A stretch of 64,000 nt of DNA from Pelodera strongyloides. Taxonomy: Eukaryota > Nematoda > Chromadorea > Rhabditida > Rhabditidae. Position numbers and translations under genes: made by a program. How positions within the stretch are numbered: position 1 is the first letter of the stretch; every line of letters starts with the position of its first letter. Location of the stretch: assembly GCA_036852015.1 (NCBI GenBank), contig JAANDG010000397.1, positions 1 through 64,000 of the forward strand, given 5' to 3'. The notes beneath the pieces are model-generated. The model saw only the letters and a list, made by a program, of their open reading frames with translations. It was not told where the DNA came from and searched no databases. Positions 21,309-33,826 of this stretch are shown here, piece by piece.

Positions 21309-23317
21309 GGAGATTTGTCTTCGGGCGGAAACGACAAGTCGATCTTCCTGCATCACACGAAAGAGGGCGGAGAATGGGTGGCCGATCATCGGCCGTTTAG
21401 GAAACATAAGGTATTTTACCGTTTAGAAAATCATTTTTTTCTTTACTGTGTTTTTGTCACTTGTGTGTTTTCGTTTTCGTGTATGCTTATTAACACAAGA
21501 TTGTAATTGTATATTTGTGTATATTGGTATTTTCGCAACAGTGCATTGTTTTTAGCGTAAAACGTTGAGTAACGGTATCATAACTGGATAGATACTAAAC
21601 CAATGTAAATGTATTGCATTGTCGTAGCGTAGCTAGACAATTAAAACTGAAACTATATGCTCTCATTGACGGTATGCCAACTCCTAAGAACGCGTTCGGG
21701 ATGCGTTTTCCGAAAGGTTCTCGTGCAAATTCATCGTTCGGGATGGACATTTTGGAAACATTCTAATGCTTGGAGAAAGCAAAAAATACAGTATGTAAGC
21801 AAAAATATAGCATGGAAAGTACAAATTAGCATGGTTTGCATGCTAATTCACACCGATTTTTTTTGCTTTCTCCTAGCATTGGAACCTTAACAAAATGTCC
21901 ACCTCGAATTTCCCGAACGATCATGAGAAAATGAGAACCTTTCGGAAAGAGCATCCCGAACGCACCCGGAGGGTGGTCGCGAAGCCTGTGCAAGCGTTGC
22001 GTACACGTTTGATTTGAATTTCGACTTTACGTTTTTTTTTTGTAATGTATTTATTTTTTAGTCTAGCGTCGAGGACATTCAGTTCAGTCCCACCGAGGCC
22101 GGACTCTTGGTCTCATGCTCATCCGACAAATCGATCAGATTGTGGGATACGAGGTAAGTGCTTTGTAACTCTATGCACGAACGCCGGGAGTATGCTCCCG
22201 TCCCAGTCTCCCAGTGGGGAGGGGAGGAGGGAGGCATCGCGGAATTAGCGTCACTCAGATAAAAATTTTCCCATCGGGGGAGTCTCCTTGCTCTGTTCGG
22301 TATGTGCGTGTGCAAGCCTAATTGGTTTCTAATTTGCGTATACTGTGTTTGTAGATTGTCAAGTATTACTGTGGACTGTGGACGTGGACGCAGTTAAAAA
22401 CATCCTGTAATTTATAGCACAAATAAATAAACATCATATTTAGGGTATCGCCCACGGACGCGTGTGTCTGCACTGTGGAGAACGCGCACGACGACCACGT
22501 GAATGTGTTGTCGTGGAATGCGAATGAGCCCCTCATCGTGACTGGAGGAGATGATGCGACCCTGAAGGTTTGGAGTCTCAAGACTATCCAGGTTGGTTAC
22601 GGTTTTGAGGTTTTGAAGTTTTCTTAAAGCGAAATACCGCAACCGCCGATATCTGCCGGTTTTTGAAACACATCGAAACACCTGCATTCTTATGCAGTTA
22701 TGCAAATGAACTAGAATAGAAAATCGAGCTAGATTCGAGTAAATTATCATAAATACGTAAGAATTCAGTCGTCCACGATGAAACAAAGTGTTCATTGTTA
22801 CCGTGCGAAGTTCAAGCAATACACGTGATGCGATTATCCATCTTGCGTTTCAAAAACCGGCTGCCATATCATAATGACTTTAATAATCATTTTTTAGTTT
22901 GGTCAACCGGTGGCCAAGTTCAAGCATCACACGGCACCGATCACTTCAGTTGAATGGCACCCACAGGAGAGCACCTCGTTTATGGCGAGCGGGGAGGACG
23001 ACCAGGTCACCATGTGGGATATTGCTACTGAGGTATTTGTTTGTTGTTTGTGTGAAGATGTGTTACGGCGATTGTAGTTATGTGTTACAGTTACGGCCAC
23101 TGTAGCCGTACTGTGGTGTTTTTTAACCCAGCTGTGCGTAATTTTGAGCGCAGCCAAAAAAATGCCTGTATGTATCTGAATGATACTGGTGGGTTACCTG
23201 CTTATGTATATACTCTGATAACTTTTATATGTAAATTTGTAAATTAACATCAGCAGGGATCTTTTTTTTGACCATATTATGATATTTATTTCTAAGGCGC
23301 TTTTTATTACTGTCTAC

Positions 23318-23352
<35 letters not shown>

Positions 23353-24630
23353 TATTCCATAAAAATTGTGCATACTATAAAATACAAACAGGCGAGATAA
23401 ATAAAGGGGATCTAACTTTTGTACATGGATACTAAGGATCTAAGCAAGTTAGTAGGGATAAGGAATTGACCTTGTTACTGGTCGTATTAGTTCCCCTTAT
23501 CCACAGACGAAGCCCGCCGGCGATCCCACCGGCGTAACACCACCAGAATTAGAATATTGCATAAATTTAGAGGGCTCGTGTCTGATCCACCTCCCGATTA
23601 GAATATTAGATATGAGAAGCTCAAGCTCGGCGTTTGTGGTATGGGAAACTTAGCAGAGACATATCATAGATAGAGAGAATTTCACGAACCACCTCCGGAC
23701 TCACCGGCGAGGTTTATGCCCTGTGTATCATGGTGTTTAGGCCGATTCGACGGGCGATGTTGTCGAAGGCGTACCACCGCAACTCATGTTCCTGCACTTG
23801 GGTCAGAGCGAGGTGAGCTTACTTACTGTATTTTTAGATTTGTTATTTTGTTTATTATTTACTTTCATACTTAGGGGTAGGTTAGATTAGGGATGGAAGG
23901 GGAGCTCAAGGTAATAACTGATATTAGTAAACAAGTACTGTAGTAGATTTCGATGGTAATTTAAAGACGTACAACGGCCAGTTTTGAAACGTGTGGGCTG
24001 TATTCCTCTGTAGCGTATGCAAATTACCTCTTGATTATTGTACTGATCATGTTAAAGCGAAATACCACCCGGTTTGGGGTTTTTTCACCAAAAATAGTTT
24101 GAAAAAAGTTATAAACGAAAATAAACATAAAAACACAAACAAATAAGTGCATCTTGCACAAAAATGTTCTCAAACAACCATATTTTGCGATTTTGTGTGG
24201 GAAAATTCGCTTCAGGCGATTTGCCGATTTTAATACTAGCGCGGCCCTGGAAAAATCGAGGGATGGCCTTTTCAAATTATAACGCACACCTCAGCATCCA
24301 AATGACGAAATGTTGACAAAATATTTTGAATTTGACTAGTAAAATTCCAAAAACACACGGTTTGAAAATGGTGGTCAACGCACGGTTGTTTACTCCTCCT
24401 CTTTTTGTATTTTTTGTTGAGACCGACCACTAATTCGCTTTAATTTGCGTACAACACGTGGGAACGAAAGCAAGTTTCGAAAAACGGCCTTCAGTTCGCT
24501 GTAATGTCCTTTCATTATTATTTTCTTGGTATTCAAGGTGAAAGAAGTGCACTGGCATCCGCAAGCCACAGGAATGGCCATCACTACTGGATTGTCTGGA
24601 TTCAATGTTTTCAAGACTATTAATTATTAA
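21309..24630 (+). CDS. GRWD1/Rrb1-type WD40 ribosome-assembly chaperone, C-terminal half
   Basis: Six exons: 21309-21410, 22062-22153, 22444-22591, 22898-23032, 23741-23812, 24538-24630 (stop TAA 24628-24630). All junction phases agree, giving about 213 residues. Recognisable WD repeats follow the order of human GRWD1: HRPFRKHK, then [12 protein letters not shown]...[14 protein letters not shown], then [11 protein letters not shown]...[13 protein letters not shown], then [16 protein letters not shown]...MWDIATE, then [13 protein letters not shown], then [12 protein letters not shown]...[14 protein letters not shown]1/Rrb1 proteins are nuclear/nucleolar and chaperone ribosomal protein L3 into 60S precursors. 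The N-terminal acidic region and first WD repeats are not found upstream, so the gene is partial here or has distant exons. Introns hold MITEs and a LINE-like fragment. Confidence 0.9.
21680..21980. mobile_element. palindromic repeat in GRWD1-like intron 1
   Basis: GAACGCGTTCGGGATGCG...TCGTTCGGGATGGACATTTT is mirrored by AAATGTCCACC...CCCGAACGATC and GAGCATCCCGAACGCACCC. It shares words with 13482-13672, so it is a dispersed family. Confidence 0.6.
22624..22872. mobile_element. TTAA-type palindrome (GCGAAATACCGGCCGG family), diverged
   Basis: TTAAAGCGAAATACCGC...CCGGTTTTTGAAACACATCG at the left and GCGTTTCAAAAACCGGCTGC at the right. It lies in GRWD1-like intron 3. Confidence 0.6.
23322..23712 (-). 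mobile_element. likely 3' end of a non-LTR retrotransposon with (TAA)n tail
   Basis: On the minus strand the block runs from CCTCGCCGGTGAGTCCGGAG through GGATCGCCGGCGGGCTTCGT and GGATAAGGGGAACTAATAC to a simple (TAA)8-type tail (plus-strand ATT repeats at 23323-23347). That layout fits a 5'-truncated LINE tail. It fills GRWD1-like intron 4. No reverse-transcriptase frame remains. Confidence 0.45.
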
Positions 24631-26040
24631 GGTTCTGGTTTTGGACCTATGCTAATTAGTTGGATTACGGTATGCTTATTTTCAAATTTCACAGTTTGTC
24701 CCTGAGGTGTTTTGACCCTGTTGCATGGTGCATCATAGTGCGTCATTGCTTATTAATACAGTAAGTACGGTCGAATAAGCTATTAGAGTATTGACTATGA
24801 TTATGATAGTAAGATAATATGTGTGACCACCTTTTCGCGATATTCGTTGGGATGCTCTTTCATCATTATTTTTAAAAGGAAGAAAACATTAGCACATTAG
24901 CATATACCCTTACTTGGTCAGTACTGTTTAATTGTTGTTATTCATATTTTGTTATGCACACGTTGTGTACTGCTTTGTTGTGATATCTGATAACTTGATT
25001 AGTTATTAACTTGTTAGCAATCAGATATGAAATCATGCTATGTTTACGTTACCTGGTTTCATTTTGAATTGGTTATCTTTTGTTGTTTTTACTGAGAATT
25101 TTCCACGTTGAATCAGTCACAGAATTAGAGAATATAATTGTTTTGTTGATTTTATGTTTACATTGTTTTTGTTTTGTTGCTTGGTAGTTTTTACTTATAT
25201 AAATATTTTTTTGAAAAAAGTGTATTAGTATTTTTTTAGTTGTTGTATCGAGTTTTTATGAGTATGAAAGGGGGATAGTATTGTGGTAAATTGGTTAGTT
25301 ATAACTTGCTAGCACTACGCACTCTTTAGCTCCTTGGGGAGGCCAGTTAGAGCTCCCTGCGTGTTGGTTAATGCGGCCTCAGAAGGGATTCAGAGCGCTC
25401 GCCAGCCTAGGGAGGGCTTCCTGTGTGTTGGTGAATACGGCCTCAGTAGCGCGCAGATGCAGCGCCAGGATCGAATGGCGCACTCGATTTGAAACTGTAT
25501 ATAATTCTAGTTAGCGCACAGTTGCTGCGCCCTCACAAACAATTTTTTTTTAGAAATGATGTTAGTTGTTGTGAAGTTTTTATGAGTACGAAAGGGGAGA
25601 TATTAGGACGTATTAGGAAGAAATAGGTAAACGTATGTGTGCGCGTGTAGTAGGTTCGGTGACATTATCTATTTTTCTGCCTAGCGCACCTTCCGATCTC
25701 CTGTGGTGCGCCATGCTCTCGCCGCTCACTATTTGCACAATGGAGTTATTACTTTCGCCGCTCGCCGTTTTTGAAACACATCGAGAGTAGACCAGCATTC
25801 TTATGCAGCTTATGCAAATGAACATAAATTGGAACAAAAAACCGAACTAAATTCGAGCAAATTAGCATCAGTACGTAATAATTCAATTGTGCCCGATACG
25901 TTTCAAAAACCGGCCGGTGTTTAGTTTTAACTGCTATGTTTTCTGAGTATTTTACACGTTTTGTTCCTTACAGACGATGCAATCTAGACCCTCGGGCAAT
26001 CCTGAGCGAATTTGAATTTACCGTCTCTTTTGTGGCTTAC
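24631..26040. other. AT-rich intergenic region with repeat fragments
   Basis: No gene seen. It holds two degenerate units ending GTTGGTGAATACGGCCTCA (25360-25445), related to the element at 61635-61753, and a GCGAAATACCGGCCGG-family copy at 25749-25925 (TTTTTGAAACACATCGAG to GATACGTTTCAAAAACCGG). Confidence 0.5.
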
Positions 26041-26648
26041 TGGATAATATTACTTTTCCCGACAGCATACTACCACTTGCTGCTCTATACGACACCGTGC
26101 GACATCGTACGACCGTGTGCAACTCTTTCCGACTTTGTACTACTGCGAACTACCACGTACTATTTTGTGCGACATCGTACTATAGCTCCCGACGTCGTCC
26201 TCAAATAGCTTCAAGAAGCATTCCTAAAATTTCAAAGCAACGTATCGCCCATAATGTCTTTCGCGAATATTTGGCCATACCGCCGCGCACTCTTTTATAT
26301 TGTCGCGAGCGTACCCTTTGCGCGTGCCGTGCAGTTTGTTAGTGTGTTTTGCGTACCCAACATGGGTTACATCATTCGTGGCGCGTTGATATGGAATTTT
26401 ATGAATAATTGACGAACGGCATTGAAGTCTTGTTGAAGCAGTGTGCCGCACAAAATGCTACATGGTAGTTAGCATACACAGTAGTACTAAGTTGTACGAG
26501 CGTTGTAGCAAAAAATAGTGGGTGGTAGTTTACAGTTGAACAAAGTTTGTACGCGGTCGTTAGATGCTGTACGGAGTCGTACACTGTTGAATGAAGTCGT
26601 GCAGAGTAGCAAGCGGTAGTATACTGTGGGAAAAAGTAGTATTATCCA
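26041..26648. mobile_element. foldback with about 11-bp periodic arms
   Basis: Left end TGGATAATATTACTTTTCCC and right end GGGAAAAAGTAGTATTATCCA are imperfect reverse complements. Both arms are built from degenerate, roughly 11-bp CGTAC(G/T)AC-like units. The centre (26220-26400) is ordinary sequence. No coding region. Confidence 0.55.
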
Positions 26649-27029
26649 AAAATCCCTCTTTTGTTACAATAGGGCGCAAATAGGATAGGACTAGATTTCA
26701 GTATCAACTGAGAATTGTATAACGGCATCTTTGCCTTTGTGTACCTTTTCGGAACATGTTATAAGCAAAGGTTGAATTTGACCGCCCCTTGAACAAAAGT
26801 ACACGGTCTTAGAGCAGGTAAAATGGATTATCAATTACAAAAATTTTTTACACACAGCAATGAAAAGGGTAAAAAAGGATACAAAATGTCACGATTTGTG
26901 CACTTGAATCAAAATAAGTAAAAAAATAACGATAGAGTCAACATCGATGATAGAGCGGTAGTGCTTGTTAAAGCAGTTATGCTAAGGGTGCAGCATATGC
27001 AAATTTCCCAAAGTAGGTACAATACTGTT
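26649..27029. other. no feature seen
   Basis: AT-rich stretch downstream (minus sense) of the copy B stop codon. It includes CCCCTTGAACAAAAGTACACGG, a scrap of the repeat at 36530-36670. No clear polyadenylation signal was identified. Confidence 0.4.
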
Positions 27030-30000
27030 CTAAATGACACCATCGTCGAAACCCTCCGTGGCGTCAGTAGATGGATTAGCCGACGATGCTCCTCTGAAAA
27101 GTTAACAAATACGTAACGGAACGAGAAAATATGATAAGAGCATCTTCAGCAATCAAGAAATAGCAAGGCCTAAGCCTAAGCCTAAGCCTAACCATTGACA
27201 TTGTTCGTATAAAATGTGGATAAATGTCGCATCAAAAATACATAGAACTAAGCTTTTCTAGTAGGCCGCAGCTACGTCGACTCTTATAGTCTTATCAGTT
27301 CATAATATCTCTTTATAGGAACAAAGCAATTGACAAACAATTCGATTGGGTCGATTTTTTATTATAATTTATATAAATGTTGCATATGATGCTGTAGAAG
27401 AATGCAGGTGTACCGTGAACGCGACGTGTTTCAAAAACCGGCCGGCATTTCGCTTTAAAGTCAATAACTATACCTGAGTCCAGGTGTGTCCTTTTCGCTT
27501 AAGTCCCTCATTACTTCCCTCCTCCGAATCATTGCGCGTGCTCTAACTTTCAACTCCTGCAAAAGGAGATAACAAACGGTTTTTGAAACGTATTTGGACA
27601 GCTGCTTCGCTTTGTTTCTTGCAAGTTACACAGGAAAAGGAAATAATTGTCGAACACAGAAGACACGTAGTTGGGCCAGCACAAATCGATGAAAGTTGTC
27701 ACGAATTGGACACGAATTGGTCACCAAATGGGCTGACCCACGAAAAAAACCGATAAACTTTAAGTTTCATCAAATGGGTTCACCCGTTTTAAAGTCTTAC
27801 GGGAAAACCCCCTTTCATTTGCACAGAATGTCCGGAACAGAAATATTACTGTGAAAATCGAAGCCTAGAACTCGCAGAACGAATAAAGAGCATTCCTATG
27901 ATTATAAGGAGGAGTTTCCAATAGGAATGCCGTAAAAGCGAAAAAATTGATTCTGACTATGGTAACTGGCCGAAATTTTCGCCGGGGAATAACTTCGTGA
28001 GTTCTAGGCTTCAACAATGTGGTTTCCACAGTAATGTTTCTGAAATTCCGAACATTATGTACAAACAAATTAAGGAAAACATTTTTCTCGTGAGCCTCTC
28101 CCTTTAAACAATAAGCATAAGCAGCTTAAAGGAAGGCGGTCACTTCAAAATCAACTTTTTTATTCGATTTTTATTAGATGCAAGCAGAGTTATAAAACAA
28201 TATGCAACCCATAAAAATCCACATAAAATGGAACTCAGGGAGAGAAATCAATGAGAATGAGTTTTGATAAATGACCGACGCCGGTGCATATATGCAATTG
28301 CCAGGGGTACTTGGAGAGTGAACAGCCTGCAGTGTTACACCTGGCGCGTGGTTTATCACTGCAGGGTATTTATTATGAAACTCTATACGGGCAATTATAA
28401 ACTACGGTATATAAGTAAAAGTCATAAACAGGGATTTCTCTCCCTGAGTTCGTTTTGCCGTACTTTGGCGCTGGAATCGTCGTTTTCTTCACATACTTGA
28501 ACAATGAATGAAAAGCGAATAAAAAATACGAATTTGTAGTGACTGCGATCCTTTAAAGGGACAGGCCCATCAAAGTAAACCTATATTTACTAAACGTTCA
28601 TAATGTATATAAAGCATTTTTATTACAATATATACAAACCAAATTTCACCTACTTTCGCCCTCGAGGACTTTTTCCGATGCGCTCATCCGCATATGTATA
28701 CCATAAAGCTGCAGACTTCCAAGGTGTATATGCAAATTTAGCTCGCATTTTAATTTCTTGATAAATTTGCGTAGACAGCTTCGATCTCTCCAGTTTTACG
28801 GTATACATATGTGGATGAGCACATCGGAAACAGTCCTCGAGGGCGAAAGTAGGTGAAATTTGGTTTGTATATATTGTAATAAAAATGCTCTATATACATT
28901 CTGAATACTTCGTAAATATAGGTTTACTTTGATGGGCCTGTCCCTTTAAGCATTGTGTAGCAGTTGCGGCCAATTTGCATGCACTTCATCGGAATACAAC
29001 GGCGTCTTGCGTTTCAAACCCGGTTGCGTTTCAAACCCGTTGTAACGGATTACAAAGTCAACAAACAAAACAAAACAAAAAATACTAGAACTTGGAACAA
29101 AAATCTTCCTTTATAATAACCTATTCGTTACGTACCTTGAACTCTACTTCGTAGTCGTCCAGCCGTTTGTTCAAGGCTCTCAGCTAAAAAAAAGAGATGT
29201 TGAAAAAAAAAACAAATTTTGCGGAAAATTTTCAATTAGGCTTAGGCTTAGGCTTACGAAAAGCATTTTTACGAAAAGCATTTTAATTTTATGTCTTTTG
29301 TAAACATGTTAGTGACTGTTTTACTACTTTTCCAGCGCGCAGCGCGCTTGGTGCACAACGTCGTGGCTGACTGGGTGCGCCAACTGACGAAACTTGACGT
29401 GCGGGCCGCGGGAAAAAGGCATGCAACGGGCTCTGGCAACGTACTGGCGTGCAAAAATACACAGGGAAGGCCTGTTTCCGTACTCGCCTGCCTGCCGTAG
29501 GCTGCCGCTCGCGCCCTAGCTTTGTTAATGTGCGCTGCGCACCCGGGAGTGTAAATATTAAAGTGATAATATTTTCGAAACGCGACAAAGCATGGTTGGG
29601 TACCGCCTTGTGCTATACTTGTGCTTTCCAGAACTAACTCCAAGAAGAAAAGTTATCTCACCTGCTTGCGTAAATCTCTCACTGTGACTTCTTTTGAAGT
29701 ATCAATGGATTTCACGAGACGTTTCTCTTTGTTCCCCTTTTTAGCAATTATAACGACTTTCATTTGTTCTCGAATAGCACTGAATATGTATCGGTTCAAG
29801 CGAAATAGCGGCCGTTTTTTGAAACATACATCGGACATTTTTAATCACTGATTCTTACATAGGAAATTATATCAGAAAGAGTGAATTAGTCAAAGTCTCG
29901 GCGATAACCTTTCACGCTTCGCTATGCAAAAATGATATATTTCGCCAGAGACGATAAATGACTTTCACAGAAAAACCAGTTGACAAAGTTTGCTCATGAA

Positions 30001-30141
30001 TGTCAGGTCACCAAATGTCGGGTTTCTCCGTTTCATATGTCCTTTAGTTTTGGTTCTTCTATGTCTGACGGTAAGACACATGTGAATAACTTACCTGCGT
30101 GATCGAAGTAACTTGAGCCTTTTCATATCTTTGATTTTCAT
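27030..30141 (-). CDS. small basic protein gene, copy B (complete, five exons)
   Basis: Minus-strand exons 30095-30141, 29662-29779, 29136-29183, 27474-27556, 27030-27093 total 360 nt, coding 119 residues plus stop (TAG at 27032-27030). Every junction has consensus signals and consistent phase. The start codon lies one base after CCCTCTCAG, a good SL trans-splice site. The protein begins MKIKDMKRLKLLRSR, continues MKVVIIAKKGN...IDTSKEVTVRDLRKQ, then LRALNKRLDDYEVEFKELKV, then an Arg-rich segment (RARAMIRRREVMRD), and ends in an acidic Ser/Thr tail (TEGFDDGVI). The middle looks helical, perhaps coiled coil. I recognise no family. Exons 1 and 2 have close paralogous matches at 4012-4058 and 399-507. 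Introns contain MITE 28553-28949 and a GC-rich patch (29330-29560). Confidence 0.75.
27168..27191. repeat. interstitial telomere-type repeat
   Basis: About four GCCTAA units, in the intron between the last two exons of copy B. Confidence 0.8.
28553..28949. mobile_element. TTAA-ended palindromic MITE (GGGACAGGCCCATC family), clean copy
   Basis: TTAAAGGGACAGGCCCATCA at the left and its exact mirror TGATGGGCCTGTCCCTTTAA at the right (397 bp), with inner arms CGCCCTCGAGGAC / GTCCTCGAGGGCG. It lies in the intron of copy B between 27556 and 29136. Confidence 0.8.
29236..29256. repeat. interstitial telomere-type repeat
   Basis: Three and a half TTAGGC units in the intron between exons 2 and 3 of copy B. 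Confidence 0.75.
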
Positions 30142-30142
30142 T

Positions 30143-30145
30143 CTG
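30143..30145 (-). promoter_or_regulatory. likely SL trans-splice acceptor of copy B
   Basis: Minus strand reads CCCTCTCAG, then one base, then the ATG of copy B. A pyrimidine-rich AG this close to a start codon, with no exon upstream, is the usual nematode trans-splice arrangement. Confidence 0.5.
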
Positions 30146-31759
30146 AGAGGGACGTGCGAAGATGCTAAAGAAATTAAATCGTTCACCGGTACGACCTCTG
30201 GTTTTTGAAAATAATTTGGGAAACTTCCATTCCCATGCGTTTTGATGGTTGAGTTGAGTTCACGGAGCGCATTTTATGTGGAGCATCTCAGGTAATTGCC
30301 AAGCGATATAGAATTCATATATTATGTTGCGTTGCGGCGATGCGCTCTTTTACGTCGCGGCGTTGCTCTCTTTTAATGAGTATAATAAATATTCAAAATA
30401 TTTTATGTCATTATGTGGAGCACGAAAGTGATGATTTCTGAAAGTTGCTCTAAAAGTAAGCAGGCAGAGTGGCATCAACATTAGATCATACATCGCTACT
30501 AGTGAAACTTGGCTAACTCGTTGAGGGATAAATGTTTGAAGCCAAAGGTACAAAATATCGTTCTGGGACCGGAGATAGAGATTCCGTGAGGTTATGGGGA
30601 ACGTTCAGTTCGCGGGAAAGCCGCTGGCGTCCGTTGAATGCGGCCTCGTTTCCTCTGGGTTAGTTACACGATAACTACTGCAGGTGCAGATGCTTGCGGC
30701 AAATACTGCATGCCAGTAAACTGATATGCGAAAAGGTGAATCGAATCTCGAGTGCATATATCATAAAACAATATTGTATGGGAAAAAATGGATTTAGGCG
30801 GTAATGGTATTTATTTATTTATTAAATAATACCGAGGTGTGCATCAAATAATATGATGAAGAGAAAGCAATGTAGATATAACGAAACCAGTTGTTTGGTA
30901 ATGGGTGGTAATTGTTTCGGTCTTTTCTAATAGGCAAGCTATTGGTTATTTTTTGTAAACTACAAAAGGAAACAATTCGTTATTCATCAATACTGTGCAA
31001 TACATGCTGTTCAACGTTTACCTTTGGCACGTTCCGCTGTGCTCCTGAGCTGTTGGTGAGGCGAGGAGTTCCAGGTGAAAAATTGCTTGACTCGACGCAT
31101 TCGGACTCACATTTCGAAACGGTCCTAAAATTGTGTACGCATGTCCTTGTGTTTATTTGAATGCGACCGTTTAAACTCTAATCATTCTCCTTTACGAACA
31201 ATGAATAGGAATGCAGTTACCCAAACTCTGAAAAAATGGGCCGTCATGCCGCTTTAAATCAACAATATCGGCCCTCGGGCAATCTTGAATGCATTTGAAT
31301 AGAATGTATATGTTGACGCACAGCATAGTACACGAATAGGAGTGAGTCATGGAAATATCAATCTTTCTTATGGCATACCTTTGTTTGGTCTCGTGTTTGC
31401 CTTAACAATTTGTTTGTGTTAGGCGCGAATGGATGCGCACCACTGGAAAGATACATTTTCGTATAATTTGTTGGCTTTTGAAGGTATTTTGGGTTTTAGG
31501 TGTATTTTTAGAACGTACTAGGCCTAGGTTCGAAGTTTCTTTTTAGATTAGAATCATTTTTTTTGTGTTAGCTGTTTAAGTGTCTGCAGAACAAATGCAA
31601 TGTTCCCAATAGCTTAGGCTGCTTAGGGAACGTTGCATTGTATGGAGCATTCAAGCTTGCATAAGCCTAAGCCTAAGCCTAAGCATAAGCCTAATCCTAC
31701 GCCTAAGCCTAAGCCTAAGCCTAAGCCTAGTAAATTGTGTCTCACGGCTTCGCGTTCTG
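30146..31759. other. intergenic stretch, repeats only
   Basis: No exon convincingly supported. An array of GCCTAA-type units lies at 31661-31730, and 30590-30720 has GC-rich repeat-like sequence ending in a GAATGCGGCCTC word shared with the 61.6-kb element. Confidence 0.4.
31661..31730. repeat. interstitial telomere-type repeat array
   Basis: About eleven GCCTAA units with a few variants (GCATAA, TCCTAC). Confidence 0.85.
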
Positions 31760-31935
31760 TTAAAGCGAAATGCTAGCCTCTTTGGAAGATTTGTATATGA
31801 TAAGCAAATCCAATGTATCCTATGCTAATTGTGTACGATTGCTGGACGATCGTACAAAATTAGCATAGGATACATAGGATTTGCTTAACATATGCAAATT
31901 TTTCAAAGGGGTTAGAATTTAGAATTTCGCTTTAA
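31760..31935. mobile_element. TTAA-ended palindrome (GCGAAATGC-AGCC family)
   Basis: TTAAAGCGAAATGCTAGCCTC mirrors GGTTAGAATTTAGAATTTCG plus CTTTAA at the right. Arms are ATGTATCCTATGCTAATT / AATTAGCATAGGATACAT. A sister copy is at 50480-50650. Confidence 0.75.
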
Positions 31936-33084
31936 CTTTACCGTGAACATACTGTGAAATGGTCACTAAAGCCTAGTTCCGTAGATCCGACGTCTCAATG
32001 GATGTTAGGTTCCCTAGAAATCTCAAAAAAAAATCTAGTAAAATAAGTTTTTTTTTACAGTATATAGAATAAAGCGATATATGTTCTGAACCAGACTATA
32101 TACCAAAAGCCTGAAACGTAAAATACCGTTTCGTTCACACAAAAATGATTTAAAAAACAAAAATATAGAGATAAACACACAAAAACAAGTAAACTCTTCT
32201 CCTTTATATAATAAGAAGATATCGTGCGGTTTATACGATCGCCGTAGTAAGTTCCATGCTTATTCTATTGTAATGGTGCGGTATGTACTAGGGTTGTATA
32301 TAGGAAAATCTTTCAAATACATTTTGATCAGTGGCCTTATTTCTATGTTATGCGTGTGCACTGTGCACAATAATACGCAAATTTGTTTCTTGTGGTTCTT
32401 TGGCAAAGAGTTGTGAATTCTGTTTACATTTCGTTGGCTAATGTCCAGTTTCTTTCTTTGTTGGACATTTTGGAATAATTTGGAAATACATGAATACGGC
32501 ACCTTTTTGCCTAGCATCCAAGGTGAAAAATTTCTTCAGCGTGTTAGGAGAGAGTCTAGATTTGAGCTTCTTATGAAACTTTTCACAACTTTTGTTGTTG
32601 TTTCCTTAATGGGGAACACGCATTCTATTAATACAGCTTAACTTCAAAAAGGGCCTACATATTCCCTTTAATTTTTTCTTTAACCACTATTTGCTTGTTG
32701 CTAAACAAGTATTTCTTGGACGATTTGTGTGTTATATTTTTGAATAACAAAGTTTGTAAACTAAATATATTCCTTATAAAGATCTAAATATTCATCTTTT
32801 AAGGAGATGGTTCCATGCCGAAAACCCGATTGTATCCCTTTAAAAAATCATTGTTCTTCTAGCGTTTTGTGTTGAACTTGCAGTGTTCGTTGAATATAGA
32901 ATGTATATATTGTGCCTGAGGCCGTGACCACTTTACCCCCGTCAAGTACTGTATCCTTCTATAGAACTACGATAACAATGGGTCATAGTAGTATGAGAGG
33001 TGAGAGGAAACCCTGGGCCTACTGTGACCCCCTTTTGTACAAAAATTTTGCTTCAACAGCGCATTTTTTAAAGAGATACATTTT

Positions 33085-33279
33085 TTAAAGAGATATATCA
33101 TCCGTATTTTGAAACATTCGTCGGACAACTGCATTCCAATATGTTGTATACAAATGAACTGCCGTGTGTTCCTATATGTATGTTGTATGTTGTAAAAAAT
33201 CGCGCAGTTATTTGTGTATATAGCATGGAAATACAAGTTCCAAAATACATTTCAAAAACCGACTGTTATACCACTTTAA
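33085..33279. mobile_element. TTAA-ended palindrome (GCGGTATAAC subtype)
   Basis: TTAAAGAGATATATCATCCG...GACAACTGCATTCC to CAAAAACCGACTGTTATACC plus ACTTTAA. The AAACATTCGTCGGACAAC arm is shared with copies at 34358, 53655, 55355 and 59133. Confidence 0.6.
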
Positions 33280-33826
33280 GCGTAGATGATTTGACAGGCA
33301 TCTCACGAGAAAAAATTTGCTACTTTGCAAAGTATTCTGTTCTAGTTTACGGTTTTTATGTGAATGCCATAATCTAGGCTAGTACGTAAATATAGCTTAT
33401 GTCTGACAGGATATTACGTATCCTATACCTATACCTATAGAAAGCCTTGTCGATACTATTTCGATACTATTCTGATGTTAGTACGATACTATTTTGTCGC
33501 TAAAAGGAAATCGATGTTTTAACAAAGGAGGCATATGTTGTACACATTATCAGAATGGTTTTGTCCTTTTACCGAAAACATCCCGTTTTGGACATTTTAT
33601 AGATATTTTATAATGCCTTTATGTATTATGTGTTTGTATTAGTATTACTGTGGTTGTAATTAGTCTTTCATTATATATATTTTTTTTGTATATACTAAAG
33701 ATAAATGGAGAACTGTATGAGATTTTCTCTCCATTATATGTATAAAATTCTTATTGCATGTATACAAAAAGTGGTCATTCCTATTAATTGAACTACCGTA
33801 GATACTATTTCTTTGTTGATTATTTG

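Noticed and set aside
30912..32641. Two frames sharing GEK-L...FE..-KL words (near 31068 and 32520)
   Set aside because: The similarity is short, nucleotide similarity is low, and neither has clear splice borders; one abuts a MITE fragment.
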